Both the position numbers and the translations under genes were made by a program. DNA of 64,000 nucleotides from positions 5,828,001 to 5,892,000 of the forward strand of contig NZ_CP039371.1 in the NCBI RefSeq assembly GCF_005080685.1. Reading direction: 5' to 3'. This DNA comes from Pseudomonas putida. GTDB lineage: Bacteria; Pseudomonadota; Gammaproteobacteria; Pseudomonadales; Pseudomonadaceae. The notes below the pieces were generated by a model. That model saw only the letters and a list, made by a program, of their open reading frames with translations. It did no database searches and was not told the DNA's origin. Positions 30,018-39,187 of the stretch are shown piece after piece; position 1 is the first letter of the stretch, and each line of letters opens with the position of its first letter.

Positions 30018-30872
30018 ATGACCAGCCTCATCGTCGTCGGCGCCCTCGCCGTGTTCGTACTGATCACCGTGTTCAAGGGCGTGCGCATCGTGCCCCAGGG
30101 CGAAGAGTGGATCGTCGAGCGCCTGGGCCGTTACCACAGCACGCTCAAGCCCGGCCTGAACATCGTCATCCCCTACATGGATGTGGTCGCCTACCGCCTG
30201 CCGACCAAGGACATCATCCTCGACGTCCAGCAGCAGGAAATCATCACCCGCGACAACGCCGTGATCGTCGCCAATGCCCTGTGCTTCGCCAAGGTGGTCG
30301 ACCCGCAGAAGGCCTCCTATGGCGTGCAGAACTTCTCGTTCGCCGTCACCAGCCTGACCATGACCTCGCTGCGCGCCATCGTCGGCGCCATGGACCTCGA
30401 CGAAGCGCTGTCGAGCCGCGAGCAGATCAAGGCACGCCTGCGCGAAGCGATGTCCGAGCAAACCGAAGACTGGGGCGTGACCGTGCGCTCGGTGGAAATC
30501 CAGGACATCAAACCCTCCGAGAACATGCAGATGGCCATGGAACGCCAGGCGGCCGCCGAGCGTGAACGTAAAGCCGACGTGACCCGTGCCGAAGGTGCCA
30601 AGCAGGCGGCTATCCTCGAGGCCGAGGCGCGGCTGCAATCGGCCAAGCTCGACGCCGAAGCGCAGATCAACCTGGCCGAGGCTTCGGCGCGGGCAATCTC
30701 GCTGGTCAAGGAAGCCGTGGGCAGCGAGACGGTGCCGGCCATGTACTTGCTGGGCGAACGCTACATCGGCGCCATGGAGAACCTGGCGGGCAGCGACAAC
30801 GCCAAGGTCGTGGTGCTGCCGGCCGACCTGCAGGAGACCGTGCGCGGGCTGATGGGCCGCAGCAAGGTCTGA
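30018..30872 (+). CDS. SPFH/stomatin-family membrane protein (QmcA-like)
   Basis: The product is 284 residues. One N-terminal membrane helix (2-22) is followed by an SPFH domain (VPQGEEWIVERLGRYHSTLK) and an Ala/Glu-rich coiled coil (about 175-235). The family forms ring-like membrane scaffolds and associates with FtsH-type proteases. Its NfeD partner is directly upstream. An isolated REP half-site (GGCTTGCCCGCGAA) follows the stop. Confidence 0.93.
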   Translation: MTSLIVVGALAVFVLITVFKGVRIVPQGEEWIVERLGRYHSTLKPGLNIVIPYMDVVAYRLPTKDIILDVQQQEIITRDNAVIVANALCFAKVVDPQKASYGVQNFSFAVTSLTMTSLRAIVGAMDLDEALSSREQIKARLREAMSEQTEDWGVTVRSVEIQDIKPSENMQMAMERQAAAERERKADVTRAEGAKQAAILEAEARLQSAKLDAEAQINLAEASARAISLVKEAVGSETVPAMYLLGERYIGAMENLAGSDNAKVVVLPADLQETVRGLMGRSKV

Positions 30873-31008
30873 CATTGGCTTGCCCGCGAAGTGGACGGCA
30901 CCGCTTCCGCTGCATCTTGCCGTCCAACTGCGTCACTTCACCGCACCCGATCTTTTTACCTATACTCCGACTTACAATACCGCCCACGATTCCTGACCGG
31001 ATCTCTCC

Positions 31009-31398
31009 ATGCCCCCACGTCGGCACATAGCCTGGATAGCCTGCCTAGCAGTGCTGTTCAACCTGCTGGCCATGCCGCTGTCTTCTGCCGCGCCCAAGGG
31101 GCCGGCCGAACAGCTGCTGTGGGGGGCTTTCTGTTCCAGCATGGCCGGCAAGGCCAAGGCCGACGTCCAGGCCCTGGCCAAGATCGACCTGGGCACGCAA
31201 AGCGACGACCATTCCAACATGCAGCACTGCTGGTGCTGCTCCGGCGGCGCGCCGCTGCTGGCCTTGCCCGGTTATCCGCCACAACTGCACAACCCGCCCA
31301 CGCTGCTGGCCGGGCACCTGCTAACGCTTGCCAACTACCAACCGACGCCGCGCCAGCTATGGCCTGCGCTCAATCCCCGTGCCTCTCCGCTGACCTGA
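31009..31398 (+). CDS. DUF2946 protein, first gene of the copper cluster
   Basis: The product is 129 residues. It has an N-terminal signal/anchor (IAWIACLAVLFNLLAMPLSS) and a cysteine/histidine pattern (FCSS ... HSNMQHCWCCSGGAP) suitable for metal binding. DUF2946 proteins are usually coded beside copper-uptake genes, and the next genes are a PCu(A)C chaperone and OprC. A copper-binding periplasmic role is inferred from these residues and from context. Confidence 0.8.
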   Translation: MPPRRHIAWIACLAVLFNLLAMPLSSAAPKGPAEQLLWGAFCSSMAGKAKADVQALAKIDLGTQSDDHSNMQHCWCCSGGAPLLALPGYPPQLHNPPTLLAGHLLTLANYQPTPRQLWPALNPRASPLT

Positions 31399-31446
31399 GT
31401 TCATCACGCTGACCGCCTGAACCTGAACGCAACGGAGAATCACCCC

Positions 31447-31932
31447 ATGCTCAAGCATGCCCTCGTACTGGCTGCCCTGCTGCTGCCTGGCGCCTACGCC
31501 AATGCTCACGAATACACCGTCGGCGACCTGCATATCGCCCATCCATGGTCGCTGCAGCTGCCACCGAACGCCCCCAACGTCGCGGCCTATTTCGTCGTGC
31601 ACAACAACGGCAAGGCCGATGATCGCCTGCTTTCGGTCGACAGCCCGATCAGCGACGACGTCCAACTGCACGAGCACGCCCAGGCCGCCAGCGGCGCCAT
31701 GCAGATGCGTCAGGTCGCCGACGTCGCGGTGCCTGCTGGCAAGGACGTGACCTTCGCCCCCAGCGCCTACCATGTGATGCTCATGCAACCGAAGGACCGC
31801 AGCCTGCTCAGCGACGGCAAGCGCTTCCCGCTGACCCTGCACTTCGAGAAGGCCGGCGACGTCACCGTCGAGGTGGCCGTGCAGAAGCAGCCGCCTGGCG
31901 ATCAGCCAGCGGCGCACGAACACGCGCACTGA
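31447..31932 (+). CDS. Periplasmic copper chaperone PCu(A)C
   Basis: The product is 161 residues with a signal peptide (cleavage after about residue 20, AYANA-HEY). The copper ligands of the family are present: His75, Met87, His109 and Met111 (motif H-x11-M-x21-H-x-M). The C-terminus is histidine-rich (HEHAH). PCu(A)C proteins pass Cu(I) to cytochrome oxidase assembly or import systems. It sits between two DUF2946 genes and upstream of oprC. Confidence 0.92.
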   Translation: MLKHALVLAALLLPGAYANAHEYTVGDLHIAHPWSLQLPPNAPNVAAYFVVHNNGKADDRLLSVDSPISDDVQLHEHAQAASGAMQMRQVADVAVPAGKDVTFAPSAYHVMLMQPKDRSLLSDGKRFPLTLHFEKAGDVTVEVAVQKQPPGDQPAAHEHAH

Positions 31933-31952
31933 GCCACTGACAGGCACCGGCC

Positions 31953-32396
31953 ATGAGCCTGCCGCGCTATCGCTCACGCCACACCGCACGCCCTGAACGC
32001 GCACGCACCAGGGGCAGCTGGCTGAGCCTGTTCGCCATGTGGATGATCTTCATCGGACCGCTGGTTTCCCAGTCGATGCCGATGGAGCACCACGCCGGCA
32101 TGAACATGCCGATGGACATGAGCATGCCGATGAGCATGGCCATGGCCGACGAGCACGGGGCGGACAATCATCATGGTCACGGGGGTGATGGCCAACTGCA
32201 TGTGATGTGGGAAAAGTGCGGCTATTGCAGCCTGCTGTTCAACTGCCCCGCATTGCCCCAGACCCTCAGCCCGCTCACCGCTGGCGCTGTCGCGCCCAGC
32301 GCCCACTTACCCGCGCCAACGCTTGACGGCCATGCCCGACAGGCAGTGTTCCCCGGCGCCCGCAGCCGCGCCCCGCCCCTTTCGATCGTCGTCTGA
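31953..32396 (+). CDS. Met/His-rich DUF2946 protein
   Basis: The product is 147 residues. After a hydrophobic segment (about 23-40) comes a dense run of Met and His (MEHHAGMNMPMDMSMPMSM, then HHGHGG), followed by CGYCSLLFNCP. This composition is typical of copper-binding proteins of the periplasm. It starts 20 bp after the PCu(A)C stop and precedes oprC by 67 bp, so it is probably in the same operon. Confidence 0.82.
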   Translation: MSLPRYRSRHTARPERARTRGSWLSLFAMWMIFIGPLVSQSMPMEHHAGMNMPMDMSMPMSMAMADEHGADNHHGHGGDGQLHVMWEKCGYCSLLFNCPALPQTLSPLTAGAVAPSAHLPAPTLDGHARQAVFPGARSRAPPLSIVV

Positions 32397-32463
32397 ATCA
32401 CCTATTTGCAGCACGGAGCCCACTGGCCCCGCGCACACTCATGACTGATCGACTGGAATCACT

Positions 32464-34530
32464 ATGTCCGGCTGCACCCCTGTATCCGCCCTGTCCCTGC
32501 GAGGGACCTTCGCTGCCCTGTGCGGCTCGCTGATCGCGCCCCTGGCCCTGGCTGCCGAGCCAGGCCATGAAGGCCATGAGCAAACATCGCCCGAACTGAG
32601 CCCGACGGTGATCACCGCGCTGGCGCCGAGCTCGCCGCTGACCGTGGTCACCAACCCCAAGGACCCACGCCAGCCGGTGCCGGCCAGCGATGGCGCCGAC
32701 TACCTCAAGACCATCCCGGGGTTCTCCGCCATCCGTGCCGGCGGCACCAACGGCGACCCGGTGCTGCGCGGCATGTTCGGCTCGCGCCTGAACATCCTCA
32801 CCAACGGTGGCGTGATGCTCGGCGCCTGCCCCAACCGCATGGACGCGCCGACCTCGTACATTTCACCGGAAACCTACGACCGCCTCACCGTGATCAAAGG
32901 TCCGCAAAGCGTGATCTGGGGCCCAGGCGGCTCGGCCGGTACCATCCTCTTCGAACGCGAACCGGAACGATTCGGCAGTCTCGGCAGCCGCGTCAACGCC
33001 AGCCTGCTGGCCGGCTCCAACGGCCGCTTCGACAAGGTGCTCGATGCCGCCGCCGGTAACAGCCAGGCGTATGCACGCTTCGTCGGCAACCAGTCACGCT
33101 CCGACGACTACCAGGATGGCAACGGTGATACCGTGCCGTCGCGCTGGGAGAAGTGGAACGGCGACGTGACCCTGGGTTGGACCCCCGACCAGGACACCCT
33201 GCTCGAACTCACCGCCGGCAAGGGCGATGGCGAGGCGCGCTATGCCGGGCGTGGCATGGACGGCGCGCAGTTCAAGCGCGAAAGCCTCGGCCTGCGCTTT
33301 GAAAAGTCCAACCTGGGCGAGGTGCTCGACAAGGTCGAGGCACAGGTCTACTACAACTACGCCGACCATGTGATGGACAACTACAGCCTGCGCACGCCGT
33401 CGGGCACCGGCATGATGGCCGGCCCCATGGCCGCGGCCGTGGACCGCCGCACCCTGGGCGCGCGCATCAAGGCGACCTGGCGCTGGGCCGATGTGCAACT
33501 GATCAGCGGCATCGACGCACAGACCAACGAGCACCGCGCCCGCAGCGCCATGGGTGTCGACACCTACAAGAACGAGCCCTGGACCAAGGACGCCGACTTC
33601 CACAACTACGGTGCCTTCGGCGAACTCACCTGGTACGCCACCGGCGAGGATCGGTTGATCACCGGCCTGCGCCTGGACCGCGCCTCGGCGCGGGATTTTC
33701 GCGACGACAGCGCCACCAACGGCAACACCCGCGCCGACACCCTGCCCAGCGGCTTCGTACGCTACGAACATGACCTGACTGCACTGCCAGCCACCACCTA
33801 CGTCGGGCTCGGCCATGCCCAACGCTTCCCTGACTACTGGGAGCTGTTTTCCCCGGACCAGGGCCCTGCCGGCTCGCTCAACGCCTTCGACAGCATCAAG
33901 CCGGAGAAGACCACCCAGCTCGACTTCGGCATCCAGTACCGCGACGCGCGCCTGGAGGCCTGGGCCTCGGGTTATGTCGGGCAGGTCCGCGACTACATCC
34001 TGTTCGACTATCGCAGCGCCATGATGGGCATGAGCAGCACCCAGGCACAGAACATCGACGCCCGCATCATGGGCGGTGAACTGGGCGCGGCGTACAAGCT
34101 CACCGAGCAGTGGAAGGCCGACGCCACCCTGGCCTACGCCTGGGGCAAGAACAGCAGTGACGGCAAGGCCCTGCCGCAGATGCCACCTCTGGAAAGCCGC
34201 CTGGGCCTGACCTATAGCCGCGACACCTGGAGTGCCGGTGCCCTGTGGCGACTGGTGGCGGCGCAGAACCGCATCTCCGAAAACCAGGGCAACGTGGTCG
34301 GCAAGGACTACGACAAGAGTGCCGGCTTCGGCGTGTTCTCGCTCAACGGCGCCTACAAGGTGAACAACAACCTCAAGCTCAGCGCGGGGGTCGACAACCT
34401 GTTCGACAAGACCTACGCCGAGCACCTGAACCTGGCCGGGAATGCCGGGTTCGGCTACCCGGCCACCGATCCACAGCCGGTGAACGAGCCAGGCAGGACC
34501 TTCTGGACCAAGGTCGATTTCAGCTTCTGA
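32464..34530 (+). CDS. oprC: TonB-dependent copper receptor OprC
   Basis: The product is 688 residues: signal peptide (about 1-30), plug domain (ADYLKTIPGFSAIRAGG, DRLTVIKGPQSVIWGPGG) and a beta-barrel ending in aromatic WTKVDFSF. The segment GGVMLGACPNRMDAPTSYI matches the copper-receptor (OprC/NosA) type, including the Cys and Met residues that bind copper in the family. It imports copper across the outer membrane with TonB energy. The flanking copper genes support this. Confidence 0.94.
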   Translation: MSGCTPVSALSLRGTFAALCGSLIAPLALAAEPGHEGHEQTSPELSPTVITALAPSSPLTVVTNPKDPRQPVPASDGADYLKTIPGFSAIRAGGTNGDPVLRGMFGSRLNILTNGGVMLGACPNRMDAPTSYISPETYDRLTVIKGPQSVIWGPGGSAGTILFEREPERFGSLGSRVNASLLAGSNGRFDKVLDAAAGNSQAYARFVGNQSRSDDYQDGNGDTVPSRWEKWNGDVTLGWTPDQDTLLELTAGKGDGEARYAGRGMDGAQFKRESLGLRFEKSNLGEVLDKVEAQVYYNYADHVMDNYSLRTPSGTGMMAGPMAAAVDRRTLGARIKATWRWADVQLISGIDAQTNEHRARSAMGVDTYKNEPWTKDADFHNYGAFGELTWYATGEDRLITGLRLDRASARDFRDDSATNGNTRADTLPSGFVRYEHDLTALPATTYVGLGHAQRFPDYWELFSPDQGPAGSLNAFDSIKPEKTTQLDFGIQYRDARLEAWASGYVGQVRDYILFDYRSAMMGMSSTQAQNIDARIMGGELGAAYKLTEQWKADATLAYAWGKNSSDGKALPQMPPLESRLGLTYSRDTWSAGALWRLVAAQNRISENQGNVVGKDYDKSAGFGVFSLNGAYKVNNNLKLSAGVDNLFDKTYAEHLNLAGNAGFGYPATDPQPVNEPGRTFWTKVDFSF

Positions 34531-34587
34531 CAACAACAACGGGCGCGTCCACGGGCGCGCCTTCAGCTGGTCACACAGGAGGTTCCC

Positions 34588-35955
34588 ATGAGCGGAACAC
34601 GCGTTTCCTTCTACAACCTGGCCTGGCGTTGGCACTTCTATGCCGGGCTGTTCGTCGCCCCTTTCATGATCCTGCTGGCGATCACCGGGATCATCTACCT
34701 GTTCAAGCCACAGCTGGACCCGTGGATGTACCGCGACCTGATGGTCGTCGAGGCCGGCCACCACCGACAGGGCGCCGACACGCTCCTGGCCGAGGTGCGC
34801 AAGGCCTACCCACAAGGCCATGTCGGCCAGTACCTGCCGCCGGTCGACGCCGAGCGCAGCGCGCAGTTCGTGGTGCATGACGCTGGCCGCGAACTGAATG
34901 TGTTCGTCGACCCATACAGCGCCAAGGTGCTTGGCGAGCAGGACGCCAAGCAGAACCTGCAAGCCATCGCCCGCGCCCTGCATGGCGAGCTGATGGTCGG
35001 CACGGTCGGCGACCGCCTGGTGGAGCTGGCGGCCGGCTGGGGCATCGTGCTGGTGGTGTCCGGCCTGTACCTGTGGTGGCCGCGCGGGCGCAACGCCAAG
35101 GGCGTGCTATGGCCGCGGGTCGGCGCCAAGGGGCGCGTGCTCTGGCGCGACCTGCACGCGGTGAGCGGGTTCTGGGGCTCGGCGCTGCTGCTGTTGATGC
35201 TGCTCAGCGGCATGACCTGGACCGGCATGTGGGGCAAGCAGTACGCCGATGTGTGGAACCGCTTCCCGGCAGCCATGTGGAACGATGTGCCCAAGTCGGA
35301 CCGCCAGGCAGGCGAACTGAACAACGCCCACCGCCAGACCGTGCCTTGGGCGATGGAGAACACGCCGATGCCCCAGTCCGGGGCGCATGCCGAACATGCC
35401 GGGCATCACATGATGTCCGACATGCCGGCCGCGCCGCAGGTCAGCCTGCAACAGGTCGAGGACATCGCCAGCGCGCGCAAGGTCGAACCTGGCTACAGCA
35501 TCACCCTGCCGACCACCGCCGACGGTGTGTTCACCGTTTCGGTGTTCGCCGACGACCCGCGCAACGATGCCACCTTGCATGTCGACCAGTACACCGGGGA
35601 AGTGCTGGCCGACGTGCGCTGGGCCCACTACAACCCGGTGGCACGGGCCACCGAGCTGGGGGTGATGCTGCACGAGGGCAAGATGTTCGGGGCGCTGAAC
35701 CAGATCGTCATCCTGCTGGTGTGCCTGATGATTCTGCTGGGTTCGGTGAGCGGCCTGGTGATGTGGTGGAAGCGCCGGCCCCAGGGCGGGCTGGGCGTGC
35801 CGCCGCTGCGCCATGACCTGCCGCGCTGGAAGACCGCCGTGGGGGTGATGCTGGTGCTCGGGGTGTTGTTCCCGCTGGTGGGGGTGTCGATGGTGGTCAT
35901 GTGGGTGGTCGATAGCCTGGTGGTGAGGCGCCGTCGGCTGCTGGCCAGCGCCTGA
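34588..35955 (+). CDS. PepSY-associated membrane protein of the copper cluster
   Basis: The product is 455 residues with four or so membrane segments: near 15-40 (FYAGLFVAPFMILLAITGII), about 150, about 200 (ALLLLMLLSGMTWTGMWG) and about 375-440. PepSY-like periplasmic regions lie between them. A His/Met-rich insert (HAEHAGHHMMSDMP, about 265-280) fits metal handling. AGGAGG precedes the ATG at 34588. It is 57 bp after oprC. Such proteins are thought to be inner-membrane metal reductases or importers; here a copper role is inferred. Confidence 0.85.
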   Translation: MSGTRVSFYNLAWRWHFYAGLFVAPFMILLAITGIIYLFKPQLDPWMYRDLMVVEAGHHRQGADTLLAEVRKAYPQGHVGQYLPPVDAERSAQFVVHDAGRELNVFVDPYSAKVLGEQDAKQNLQAIARALHGELMVGTVGDRLVELAAGWGIVLVVSGLYLWWPRGRNAKGVLWPRVGAKGRVLWRDLHAVSGFWGSALLLLMLLSGMTWTGMWGKQYADVWNRFPAAMWNDVPKSDRQAGELNNAHRQTVPWAMENTPMPQSGAHAEHAGHHMMSDMPAAPQVSLQQVEDIASARKVEPGYSITLPTTADGVFTVSVFADDPRNDATLHVDQYTGEVLADVRWAHYNPVARATELGVMLHEGKMFGALNQIVILLVCLMILLGSVSGLVMWWKRRPQGGLGVPPLRHDLPRWKTAVGVMLVLGVLFPLVGVSMVVMWVVDSLVVRRRRLLASA

Positions 35956-35962
35956 GTCCTAG

Positions 35963-36072
35963 CCTGCACCGGCCTCTTCGCGGGTAAACCCGCTCCCACA
36001 GGTACAGCACCGGTTTCGAAGCCTGTGCCGTGCCTATAGGAGCGGGTTTACCCGCGAAGAGGCCAGTGCAGG
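35963..36072. repeat. Inverted REP pair between the copper cluster and the permease gene
   Basis: GGCCTCTTCGCGGGTAAACC at 35971 recurs inverted at about 36046-36064 as GGTTTACCCGCGAAGAGGCC, with CTCCCACAGG and CCTATAGGAG on the inner sides. A typical REP pair. Confidence 0.88.
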
Positions 36073-36188
36073 AGGAATACTGTTACCCAAAAGTCGAGTC
36101 GATCTGTCGCGCCCCGAATTGGGACGCGCGTGTTAGCCTACCCGGCTATTTCACACAAGAAGACTGACTCTCAAGGGAATGCAGCTTA

Positions 36189-37595
36189 ATGACGCAAACT
36201 TCACCCACAGCGCCAGATGAACAACATCTGCAGCGCAACCTGACCAACCGCCACATCCAGTTGATCGCCATCGGCGGCGCCATCGGCACCGGCCTGTTCA
36301 TGGGCTCGGGCAAGACCATCAGCCTGGCCGGGCCGTCGATCCTGTTCGTCTACATGATCATCGGCTTCATGCTGTTCTTCGTCATGCGTGCGATGGGCGA
36401 GTTGCTGCTGTCGAACCTCAACTACAAGTCGTTCATCGATTTCTCGGCGGACCTGCTCGGCCCCTGGGCCGGCTATTTCACCGGCTGGACCTATTGGTTC
36501 TGCTGGGTGGTCACCGGGATCGCCGACGTAGTGGCGATCGCCGCCTACACGCAGTTCTGGTTCCCCGACCTGCCGCAGTGGAAACCGGCGCTGGCCTGCG
36601 TGGCCGTGCTGCTGTCGCTGAACCTGGTCACGGTGAAACTGTTCGGCGAGATGGAATTCTGGTTCGCCCTGATCAAGATCGTCGCCATCCTCGGCCTGGT
36701 TGCCACCGGCCTGTACATGGTCGTCACCGGCTTCACCTCGCCCAGCGGCAGCACCGCGCAACTGGCCAACCTGTGGAACGATGGCGGCATGTTCCCCAAC
36801 GGCTTGATGGGCTTCTTCGCCGGCTTCCAGATCGCCGTGTTCGCCTTCGTCGGCATCGAGCTGGTCGGCACCACCGCCGCCGAGGCGAAGAACCCCGAGC
36901 GCACCTTGCCGCGAGCGATCAACTCGATCCCCATCCGCATCATCGTGTTCTACGTGCTAGCCTTGATCGCCATCATGGCGGTCACCCCATGGCGCGACGT
37001 GGTACCGGGCAAGAGCCCGTTCGTCGAACTGTTCGTGCTGGCCGGCCTGCCAGCGGCGGCCAGCATCATCAACTTCGTGGTGCTGACGTCGGCGGCGTCG
37101 TCGGCCAACAGCGGCGTATTCTCCACCAGCCGGATGCTCTACGGCCTGGCCCAGGAAGGCGATGCACCGCAAGCGTTCGAGCGCCTGTCGCGGCGCGCCG
37201 TGCCGGCCAACGGCCTGTACTTCTCCTGCGCCTGCCTGCTGCTGGGCGCGGTGCTGATCTACCTGGTACCCGATGTGGTCGAAGCCTTCACCCTGGTCAC
37301 CACGGTGTCGGCGGTGCTGTTCATGTTCGTCTGGACACTGATCCTGCTGTCGTACCTGAGCTACCGCAAGCAACGTGCGGCGCTGCACCAGGCATCGCGC
37401 TACAAGATGCCGGGCGGGCGCTTCATGTGCTACGTGTGCCTGGCGTTCTTCGCCTTCATCCTGGTGCTGCTGAGCCTGGAGTCGGACACCCGCGCGGCGC
37501 TCGTCGTAACGCCGATCTGGTTCGTGGTGCTGGCGATCACCTACCAGTTCGTGCGCAGCAAGCGCCATCCCCGCACCGCGGTGCGTAACGGCTGA
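36189..37595 (+). CDS. Amino acid permease, CycA type (D-serine/D-alanine/glycine)
   Basis: The product is 468 residues with twelve predicted helices. The APC-family start is present (LTNRHIQLIAIGGAIGTGLF, then GSGKTISLAGPSILFVYMI), as is FVGIELVGTTAAEAKNP. The overall sequence is closest in my reading to CycA (D-serine, D-alanine, glycine) rather than AnsP or AroP, but substrate is not proven by sequence. AAGGGA precedes the start. It stands alone ahead of urtA. Confidence 0.85.
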   Translation: MTQTSPTAPDEQHLQRNLTNRHIQLIAIGGAIGTGLFMGSGKTISLAGPSILFVYMIIGFMLFFVMRAMGELLLSNLNYKSFIDFSADLLGPWAGYFTGWTYWFCWVVTGIADVVAIAAYTQFWFPDLPQWKPALACVAVLLSLNLVTVKLFGEMEFWFALIKIVAILGLVATGLYMVVTGFTSPSGSTAQLANLWNDGGMFPNGLMGFFAGFQIAVFAFVGIELVGTTAAEAKNPERTLPRAINSIPIRIIVFYVLALIAIMAVTPWRDVVPGKSPFVELFVLAGLPAAASIINFVVLTSAASSANSGVFSTSRMLYGLAQEGDAPQAFERLSRRAVPANGLYFSCACLLLGAVLIYLVPDVVEAFTLVTTVSAVLFMFVWTLILLSYLSYRKQRAALHQASRYKMPGGRFMCYVCLAFFAFILVLLSLESDTRAALVVTPIWFVVLAITYQFVRSKRHPRTAVRNG

Positions 37596-37603
37596 TTGAA
37601 ATC

Positions 37604-37622
37604 GGGGCTGCTTTGCAGCCCC
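37604..37622 (+). terminator. Hairpin after the permease gene
   Basis: GGGGCTGCTTTGCAGCCCC, an 8-bp stem, starts 8 bases after the stop. It is similar in sequence to the hairpin at 11489-11507. No T run. Confidence 0.5.
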
Positions 37623-37784
37623 AATGCTGTGCACGCAAATTCGCCAGGCACCAACCTGGACCGCAGCAACGCCCCAATACCTCGCACAACCGCTCTATCT
37701 TGCCCCTTTTGCCACCCGGCACACCCCTTGCAATGCCTATCTCCGCTTGGCCAAAACCAAAAAAACACGCATCGGAGAGAGCAC

Positions 37785-39050
37785 ATGAAGCGTCGCAGTC
37801 TGATCAAGGCCTTTACCCTCAGCGCATCGATCGCGGCGATGGGGCTGAGCTGGAGCATCCAGGCCGCCGAGACCATCAAGGTCGGCATCCTGCATTCGCT
37901 GTCGGGGACCATGGCCATTTCCGAGACGTCGCTCAAGGATATGGCGCTGATGACCATCGACGAGATCAACGCCAAGGGCGGTGTAAACGGCAAGATGCTC
38001 GAACCGGTGGTGGTCGACCCGGCCTCCAACTGGCCCCTGTTCGCCGAAAAGAGCCGCCAGCTGCTGACCCAGGACAAGGTCGCGGTGGTGTTCGGCTGCT
38101 GGACCTCGGTGTCGCGCAAGTCGGTGCTGCCGGTGTTCGAGGAGCTCAACGGGCTGCTGTTCTATCCGGTGCAGTATGAAGGCGAAGAAATGTCGCCCAA
38201 CGTGTTCTACACCGGCGCCGCGCCGAACCAGCAGGCCATTCCCGCAGTGGAATACCTGATGAGCGAAGACGGCGGCGGCGCCAAGCGCTTCTTCCTGCTG
38301 GGTACCGACTACGTCTACCCGCGCACCACCAACAAGATCCTGCGTGCCTTCCTGCACAGCAAAGGCGTGGCCGACAAGGACATCGAAGAGGTGTACACCC
38401 CGTTCGGCCACAGCGACTACCAGACCATCGTCGCCAACATCAAGAAGTTCTCCGCCGGTGGCAAGACCGCTGTGATCTCCACCGTCAACGGCGACTCCAA
38501 CGTGCCGTTCTACAAGGAACTGGCCAACCAGGGCCTGAAGGCCACCGACGTCCCGGTGGTAGCGTTCTCGGTGGGTGAAGAGGAACTGCGCGGCATCGAC
38601 ACCAAGCCACTGGTCGGTCACCTGGCAGCGTGGAACTACTTCGAGTCGGTGGATAACCCGGTCAACCAGAAGTTCGTCGCCGACTGGAAGGCCTACGCCA
38701 AGGCCAAGAACCTGCCGGGTGCCGACAAGGCCGTGACCAACGATCCGATGGAAGCCACCTATGTCGGCATCCACATGTGGGCACAGGCAGCCGAGCAGGC
38801 CAAGTCGACCGATGTCGACAAGGTCCGCGAGGCCCTCGCCGGGCAGACCTTCAAGGCGCCGTCGGGCTTCACCCTGACCATGGACAAGACCAACCATCAC
38901 CTGCACAAGCCGGTGATGATCGGCGAGATCCAGGACGACGGTCAGTTCAGCGTGGTGTGGGAGACCGAGCAACCGCTGCGCGCCCAGCCTTGGAGCCCGT
39001 TCATCCCGGGCAACGACAAGCGGCCTGACTACGCGGTGAAAGCCAATTAA
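37785..39050 (+). CDS. urtA: Urea ABC transporter, substrate-binding protein
   Basis: The product is 421 residues with a signal peptide (RRSLIKAFTLSASIAAMGLS, cleavage before AETIKVG). The mature protein is of the FmdC/AmiC type (GILHSLSGTMAISETSLKD, PVQYEGEEMSPNVFYTGAAP), as in UrtA. It binds urea in the periplasm. An inverted REP pair separates it from urtB, which may set a higher level of the binding protein than of the membrane parts. Confidence 0.95.
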   Translation: MKRRSLIKAFTLSASIAAMGLSWSIQAAETIKVGILHSLSGTMAISETSLKDMALMTIDEINAKGGVNGKMLEPVVVDPASNWPLFAEKSRQLLTQDKVAVVFGCWTSVSRKSVLPVFEELNGLLFYPVQYEGEEMSPNVFYTGAAPNQQAIPAVEYLMSEDGGGAKRFFLLGTDYVYPRTTNKILRAFLHSKGVADKDIEEVYTPFGHSDYQTIVANIKKFSAGGKTAVISTVNGDSNVPFYKELANQGLKATDVPVVAFSVGEEELRGIDTKPLVGHLAAWNYFESVDNPVNQKFVADWKAYAKAKNLPGADKAVTNDPMEATYVGIHMWAQAAEQAKSTDVDKVREALAGQTFKAPSGFTLTMDKTNHHLHKPVMIGEIQDDGQFSVVWETEQPLRAQPWSPFIPGNDKRPDYAVKAN

Positions 39051-39056
39051 GTGATT

Positions 39057-39148
39057 GGGGCCGCTTCGCGGCCCTTTCGCGACGCAAGGCCGCTCCCACA
39101 TGGGTACGCGTCCTGTCTGTGGGAGCGGCCTTGTGTCGCGATCGAGGG
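39057..39148. repeat. Inverted REP pair between urtA and urtB
   Basis: CTTTCGCGACGCAAGGCCGC (39074 onward) and GTGGGAGCGGCCTTGTGTCGC (39119 onward) face each other. Both belong to the same REP variant as the purH-purD pair. Confidence 0.85.
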
Positions 39149-39187
39149 CAAAGCCCTCGCCTTATTCTGACTTCACAGGAATACCTA

